Positions 60,313 through 64,000 of a DNA stretch of 64,000 nt are shown here, one piece after another (the first letter of the stretch is position 1; every line of letters begins with the position of its first letter). The notes beneath the pieces are model-generated. The model did no database searches. It was not told the origin of the DNA and was given only the letters and a program-made list of their open reading frames with translations. A program made the position numbers and the translations under genes. Origin of the DNA: Paenibacillus flagellatus (GTDB taxonomy: Bacteria > Bacillota > Bacilli > Paenibacillales > NBRC-103111); NCBI RefSeq assembly GCF_003217775.1, contig NZ_QJVJ01000010.1, positions 268,481 to 332,480 of the forward strand. Direction: 5' to 3'.

Positions 60313-61599
60313 ATGGAAACAATCAATGTGGGACTGCTCGGGATGGGTACGGTCGGCACCGGCGTATTGCGTATCGTCGAAGCGTTTCAGGACGATTTGC
60401 AAAAGCAGGTCGGCTCCCCGATCCATATCGGGAAAGTTCTTGTCCAAGATAAATCGAAGGCGCGCCGCTACGCGGTAGGCGCGGAGCGGCTCACCGAGGA
60501 CGCATGGGAAATCGTGAACGACCCGTCGATCGACGTCGTCGTGGAAGTGATGGGCGGCATCGAGCCGGCCAAATCGTACATTCTCGCGGCGCTCGACCAA
60601 GGGAAGCATATCGTGACCGCCAACAAAGACTTGATGGCGCTGCACGGCTCGGAAATTCTCGCGAAGGCGGCGGAGAGAAGCTGCGACGTCTTCTATGAAG
60701 CGAGCGTGGCCGGCGGCATTCCGATCATCCGTACGCTGATCGAAGGGTTCTCGTCCGACCGGATTACGAAAATTATGGGCATCGTCAACGGCACGACGAA
60801 CTACATTTTGACCAAAATGAGCCAGGAGGGCGCCTCCTACGAGGACGTGCTGAAGGAAGCGCAGGAGCTCGGCTACGCCGAGTCCGATCCGACGTCCGAC
60901 GTGGAAGGGCTCGACGCCGCACGCAAAATGGCGATCCTCGGCACGCTCGGCTTCCATACGAGCCTGGAGCTGGCCGATGTCCAGGTGAAGGGCATTTCGC
61001 AAGTGTCGAAGGAAGATATCCAGTACGGCAAAAGCTTAGGTTATGAAATCAAGCTGCTCGGCATCGCCGAAAGCCAGGACGGCATGATCAGCGTAGGCGT
61101 CCAGCCGACGATGGTCAAGAAGACGCATCCGCTCGCTTCCGTAGGCGGCGTGTTCAACGCGGTGTACGTCTACGGCGAAGCGGTGGGCGAGACGATGTTT
61201 TACGGTCCGGGGGCGGGCGAGATGCCGACCGCCACGTCGGTCGTGGCAGACCTCGTCGCCGTCGTCAAAAACTTGAAGCTCGGCGTCAACGGCCGCAAAA
61301 TGTTCGTTCCTTATAAAGAAAAGAAGCTGAAGACGGCGGATCAGATCGCCTCGAAATATTTCGTCCGGCTCCATGTGGACGACAAGGCGGGCGTACTGGC
61401 GAAAATTACGCAGGTGTTCGCCGAATGCGACGTCAGCCTGGAGTCGGTCGTCCAGCAGCCGAACAAGGCGATCGCCGACGCGGAAATCGTCATCGTGACG
61501 CACGATGCGAGCCTCGCCAGCATGAACCGCGTGCTCGCCGCGTTCGAATCGCTGGACGTCATCCAGACGATCAAGAGCGTCTACCGCGTCGAAGGCTGA
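60313..61599 (+). CDS. hom: Homoserine dehydrogenase
   Basis: Reduces aspartate semialdehyde to homoserine with NAD(P)H. The 428-residue protein has the nucleotide-binding GLLGMGTVGTGVLRIV, the catalytic region VNGTTNYILTKM and AQELGYAESDPTSDVEGLDAARKM, and a C-terminal ACT domain (VDDKAGVLAKITQVFAECDVSLESV) expected to give threonine feedback inhibition. It has a ggagagga site before the ATG. First enzyme gene of hom-thrC-thrB. Confidence 0.98.
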   Translation: METINVGLLGMGTVGTGVLRIVEAFQDDLQKQVGSPIHIGKVLVQDKSKARRYAVGAERLTEDAWEIVNDPSIDVVVEVMGGIEPAKSYILAALDQGKHIVTANKDLMALHGSEILAKAAERSCDVFYEASVAGGIPIIRTLIEGFSSDRITKIMGIVNGTTNYILTKMSQEGASYEDVLKEAQELGYAESDPTSDVEGLDAARKMAILGTLGFHTSLELADVQVKGISQVSKEDIQYGKSLGYEIKLLGIAESQDGMISVGVQPTMVKKTHPLASVGGVFNAVYVYGEAVGETMFYGPGAGEMPTATSVVADLVAVVKNLKLGVNGRKMFVPYKEKKLKTADQIASKYFVRLHVDDKAGVLAKITQVFAECDVSLESVVQQPNKAIADAEIVIVTHDASLASMNRVLAAFESLDVIQTIKSVYRVEG

Positions 61600-61705
61600 C
61601 CGGCCGCACCGACGCCGGACGCGCACAGCCCGGCTATCGCCGTACCCGACGACGACATCGAATCCGATCCGAATCCGATCGAAATCAAAGGAGCCGTAAA
61701 CGAAC

Positions 61706-62776
61706 ATGAGATATATGGGATTGCTGCATACGTACAAAGACTATTTGCCGGTTACCGACAAAACCCCGATGCTGACGCTGCAGGAGGGGAACACGCCGCT
61801 CGTGCGCGCGGAGAAGCTCTCGGACGAGCTGAACCTCGACATTTATTTCAAATATGAAGGGCTGAACCCGACGGGTTCGTTTAAAGACCGCGGCATGGTC
61901 ATGGCGGTCGCCAAAGCGATGGAGGAGGGCAGCCGGACGATCATGTGCGCGTCGACGGGCAACACGTCGGCGGCGGCGGCCGCGTACGCGGCGCGGGGCG
62001 ATTTGAACTGCATCGTGCTGATCCCGAACAACAACATCGCGCTCGGCAAGCTGGCGCAGGCGATCATTTACGGTGCGAAGGTCATCGCGATCGAGGGCAA
62101 CTTCGACCGTGCGCTCGAAATCGTGCGCGAAATTACGGCGAAGCATCCGATCACGCTCGTCAACTCCGTCAACCCGTACCGGCTGGAGGGACAGAAGACG
62201 GCGGCGTTCGAGGTGTGCGACCAGCTCGGCCAAGCGCCCGACTACTTGGCGATTCCGGTCGGCAACGCGGGCAACATTTCGGCTTATTGGAAAGGGTTCA
62301 AGGAATACAAGGAGCGCGGCAAATCGGCTTCGCTGCCCCGCATGATCGGCTTTGAAGCGGAGGGCGCGATGGCGATCGTCAAGGGCGAGCCGATCCCGAA
62401 TCCGGAGACGGTCGCGACGGCGATCCGCATTGGCAACCCGGCGAGCTGGGAGCTGGCGGTGAACGCGTCGAAGGAGTCGGGCGGCCAGATCAACTTCGTC
62501 ACCGACGACGAAATTTTGCGGGCTTACCGGACGATCGCCGCGAAGGAAGGCATCTTCGCCGAGCCGGCGTCGGCCGCTTCGATCGCGGGCGTCATGAAGC
62601 TGCATAAGGAAGGGTACTTCAAGGGCGGGGAGAAAGTCGTCTGCGTATTGACCGGCCACGGGCTGAAGGATCCGAACATCGCGATCAAGACGGTGAACGG
62701 CGATCCGCTCGTCGTGAACGATTCCGAAGAAGCGGTCATGGACGCGATCCGCAAGCTGGAGGGCGCTGGGGCATGA
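61706..62776 (+). CDS. thrC: Threonine synthase
   Basis: PLP enzyme that converts O-phosphohomoserine to threonine. The 356-residue protein is of the short bacterial type, with the PLP-lysine motif [33 protein letters not shown] and [17 protein letters not shown] sequence ([15 protein letters not shown]). It lies 106 bases after hom and overlaps thrB by 4 bases. Confidence 0.98.
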   Translation: MRYMGLLHTYKDYLPVTDKTPMLTLQEGNTPLVRAEKLSDELNLDIYFKYEGLNPTGSFKDRGMVMAVAKAMEEGSRTIMCASTGNTSAAAAAYAARGDLNCIVLIPNNNIALGKLAQAIIYGAKVIAIEGNFDRALEIVREITAKHPITLVNSVNPYRLEGQKTAAFEVCDQLGQAPDYLAIPVGNAGNISAYWKGFKEYKERGKSASLPRMIGFEAEGAMAIVKGEPIPNPETVATAIRIGNPASWELAVNASKESGGQINFVTDDEILRAYRTIAAKEGIFAEPASAASIAGVMKLHKEGYFKGGEKVVCVLTGHGLKDPNIAIKTVNGDPLVVNDSEEAVMDAIRKLEGAGA

Positions 62777-63780
62777 ATCGGCCGGCAAACGGTAGCGGGC
62801 CGTCTGCGGGAGACGGCGGCCCGAAAGTGTACGTGAAGGTGCCGGCGAGCACGGCGAACCTGGGGCCGGGCTTCGACGCCCTCGGCATGGCGCTGAACTT
62901 GTACGCCTGGATCGAGATGGGCGTAGCCGAACGGACGGAAATCCGGCTGTACGGCAGCCAGATGGCCGGCGTGCCGACGGACAAGTCGAATCTCGTCTAT
63001 CAGGTGGCGCAGCAGGTGTTCGAGAAGGCGGGCGTCAGCCACCCCGAGCTCGACATCGCCATGTACAGCGACATACCGCTGACGCGCGGCCTCGGCAGCA
63101 GCGCCTCGGCGATCGTCGGCGCGCTCGTCGCGGCCAACGCGCTGATCGGCGGCAAGCTGTCGGCGTACGAGCTGTTCCAGATGGCGTCCGCGCTCGAGAA
63201 GCATCCCGACAACGTCGGCGCCTCGCTGTTCGGCGGCTTGACGGTCGCGTTTTGGGACGGCGAGCGCGCCGAGCATATCCGCGTCGAACCGGACGACCGG
63301 CTCGAGGTGCTCGTGGCGATTCCGCGCTTCCAGCTGTCGACCGAGAAGGCGCGCCACGTGCTGCCCGGCGAAGTGCCGATGAAGGACGCCGTGTTCAATA
63401 TCGGCCACGCCTCGCTGCTCGTCGCCGCGTTCTGCACCGGCCGCTACGACATGATCCGGCACGCGATGAAGGACGCGCTGCATCAGCCGTACCGCGCTCC
63501 GCTCGTGCCGGGAATGAGCGATATTTTGGACCGCGCGGAGCATCACGGCGCGCTCGGCGTCGCTTTGAGCGGAGCCGGCCCGACGCTGCTCGCCTTGGCG
63601 GACGCGAGGAGCGGCAGCAAGGATGAGCTCGAGCGGTTTCTTCTCGACACGCTCGCCGGGCACGGCATCGAGGCCGACACGATGTGGCTGAAGCCTTGCA
63701 CCGACGGGGCGACCGTCGTGACGCATTTCGACCCGAACGCGACGCTGCTCGAGAACGTCAAGAGCGAAGCGAGTGTATAG
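62773..63780 (+). CDS. thrB: Homoserine kinase
   Basis: GHMP-family kinase that phosphorylates homoserine for ThrC. The 335-residue protein has the N-terminal [22 protein letters not shown], the ATP loop [17 protein letters not shown] and the C-terminal [14 protein letters not shown]. The start ATG overlaps the thrC stop (ATGA). A Pro/Gly/Ser-rich extension of about 18 residues precedes the first strand. Last gene of the operon; the next strong terminator is the hairpin at the IS end. Confidence 0.98.
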   Translation: MNRPANGSGPSAGDGGPKVYVKVPASTANLGPGFDALGMALNLYAWIEMGVAERTEIRLYGSQMAGVPTDKSNLVYQVAQQVFEKAGVSHPELDIAMYSDIPLTRGLGSSASAIVGALVAANALIGGKLSAYELFQMASALEKHPDNVGASLFGGLTVAFWDGERAEHIRVEPDDRLEVLVAIPRFQLSTEKARHVLPGEVPMKDAVFNIGHASLLVAAFCTGRYDMIRHAMKDALHQPYRAPLVPGMSDILDRAEHHGALGVALSGAGPTLLALADARSGSKDELERFLLDTLAGHGIEADTMWLKPCTDGATVVTHFDPNATLLENVKSEASV

Positions 63781-63805
63781 AGGCAAGAGGGTAAGAAAAG
63801 CTAGG

Positions 63806-63848
63806 GCAAGAAGGCAAGAAAGGCAAGAAAGGCAAGAAAGGCAAGAAT
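63806..63848. repeat. Short tandem repeat of about 9 bases (gcaagaaag)
   Basis: One copy of gcaagaag is followed by three perfect gcaagaaag units (63814-63840) and a partial gcaagaa, in a purine-rich tract that continues on both sides (63781-63872). It lies between thrB and the insertion element. Confidence 0.8.
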
Positions 63849-63873
63849 AGAAAGAAAGGCTAGAAGCAGAAAG

Positions 63874-64000
63874 TGATATGCTCCCCTTAAAGTAGTCAGG
63901 TGAAATAATAAAACCTGCTGCTATAAGGGGAGTTTTTTTCATGCGCCAAAAATGGAGTGCACAACAGAAGCTAGCGGTGATACAAGAAGCCGACGAGATG
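63874..64000 (+). mobile_element. Left end of an IS3-family (IS150-like) insertion sequence, cut by window end
   Basis: The boundary is put at tgatatgctcccctta (63874), which resembles IS150-type terminal repeats that begin TG. A long stem, ctccccttaaagtagtcaggt (63881-63901) against acctgctgctataaggggag (63912-63931), is followed by seven T. It can act as a terminator that shields the transposase from outside transcription and also ends the threonine operon. The right end is outside the window. Confidence 0.6.
63941..64000 (+). CDS. Transposase N-terminal fragment (IS3-type OrfA), 3' truncated by window
   Basis: Only 20 codons are present. They begin MRQKWSAQQKLAVIQEA, which resembles the HTH-type N-terminus of OrfA transposases of the IS3/IS150 group. 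No stop occurs before the window end. No clear ribosome binding site precedes the ATG because the terminator T run lies directly upstream, in line with poor expression of IS transposases. Confidence 0.65.
   Translation, partial: MRQKWSAQQKLAVIQEADEM

Overview
The window comes from a GC-rich, endospore-forming Firmicute, most likely a member of the Paenibacillaceae (Cohnella- or Paenibacillus-like). The evidence is a spore-gene set (SpoIVFA/SpoIVFB, Spo0B, a GerA-type germinant receptor), a cleavable N-terminal extension on ribosomal protein L27 together with its protease Prp, many GTG/TTG starts behind strong Shine-Dalgarno sequences, and sugar ABC importers of the LplABC type paired with YesM/YesN regulators. 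No tRNA, rRNA or CRISPR array was seen.

Layout. 0-9.2 kb: 3' part of valS, then folC-murC, a SPOR-domain membrane protein in the spoIIB position, a convergent SLH-anchored amidase, a DUF4321 protein and maf. 9.2-39.8 kb: a cargo block that separates maf from radC, genes that are close together in Bacillus subtilis. It holds mgtC, a first importer (two permeases, lipoprotein, YesN, YesM), a diguanylate cyclase, a gerA operon with a frameshifted C gene, a LacI-controlled sucrose-phosphorylase locus, and a second importer module (YesM, YesN, lipoprotein, two permeases, Nif3-like protein). From about 17.3 kb to 39.7 kb the DNA is visibly less GC-rich than its flanks. 39.9-52.4 kb: radC-mreBCD-minCD-rodA-spoIVFAB-rng-rplU-prp-rpmA-spo0B-obg, the classical cell-shape, division and sporulation cluster. 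52.6-56.9 kb: a four-domain phosphorelay protein, a HEAT-repeat membrane protein and a processive glycosyltransferase. 56.9-59.6 kb: a CE7 deacetylase, a cupin, a Nudix hydrolase and a protein made largely of Ser-His-Ser-Gly-Gly repeats. 59.7-63.8 kb: ACT-domain regulator, hom, thrC, thrB. The window ends inside an IS3-type element.

The most interesting part is 23.1-31.8 kb. Two promoters carry the same AACCGGTT-centred palindromes. They flank a binding-protein-dependent importer and a LacI repressor, then an HSL-type esterase, a PfkB sugar kinase, a GH13_18 phosphorylase of the sucrose-6F-phosphate type and an EstA/CE1-type esterase. Read together (inference), this looks like uptake, de-acylation, phosphorylation and phosphorolysis of an acylated sucrose or related glucosyl-fructoside. 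None of the three importers in the window has its own ATPase gene, so all presumably share an MsmX-type ATPase encoded elsewhere.
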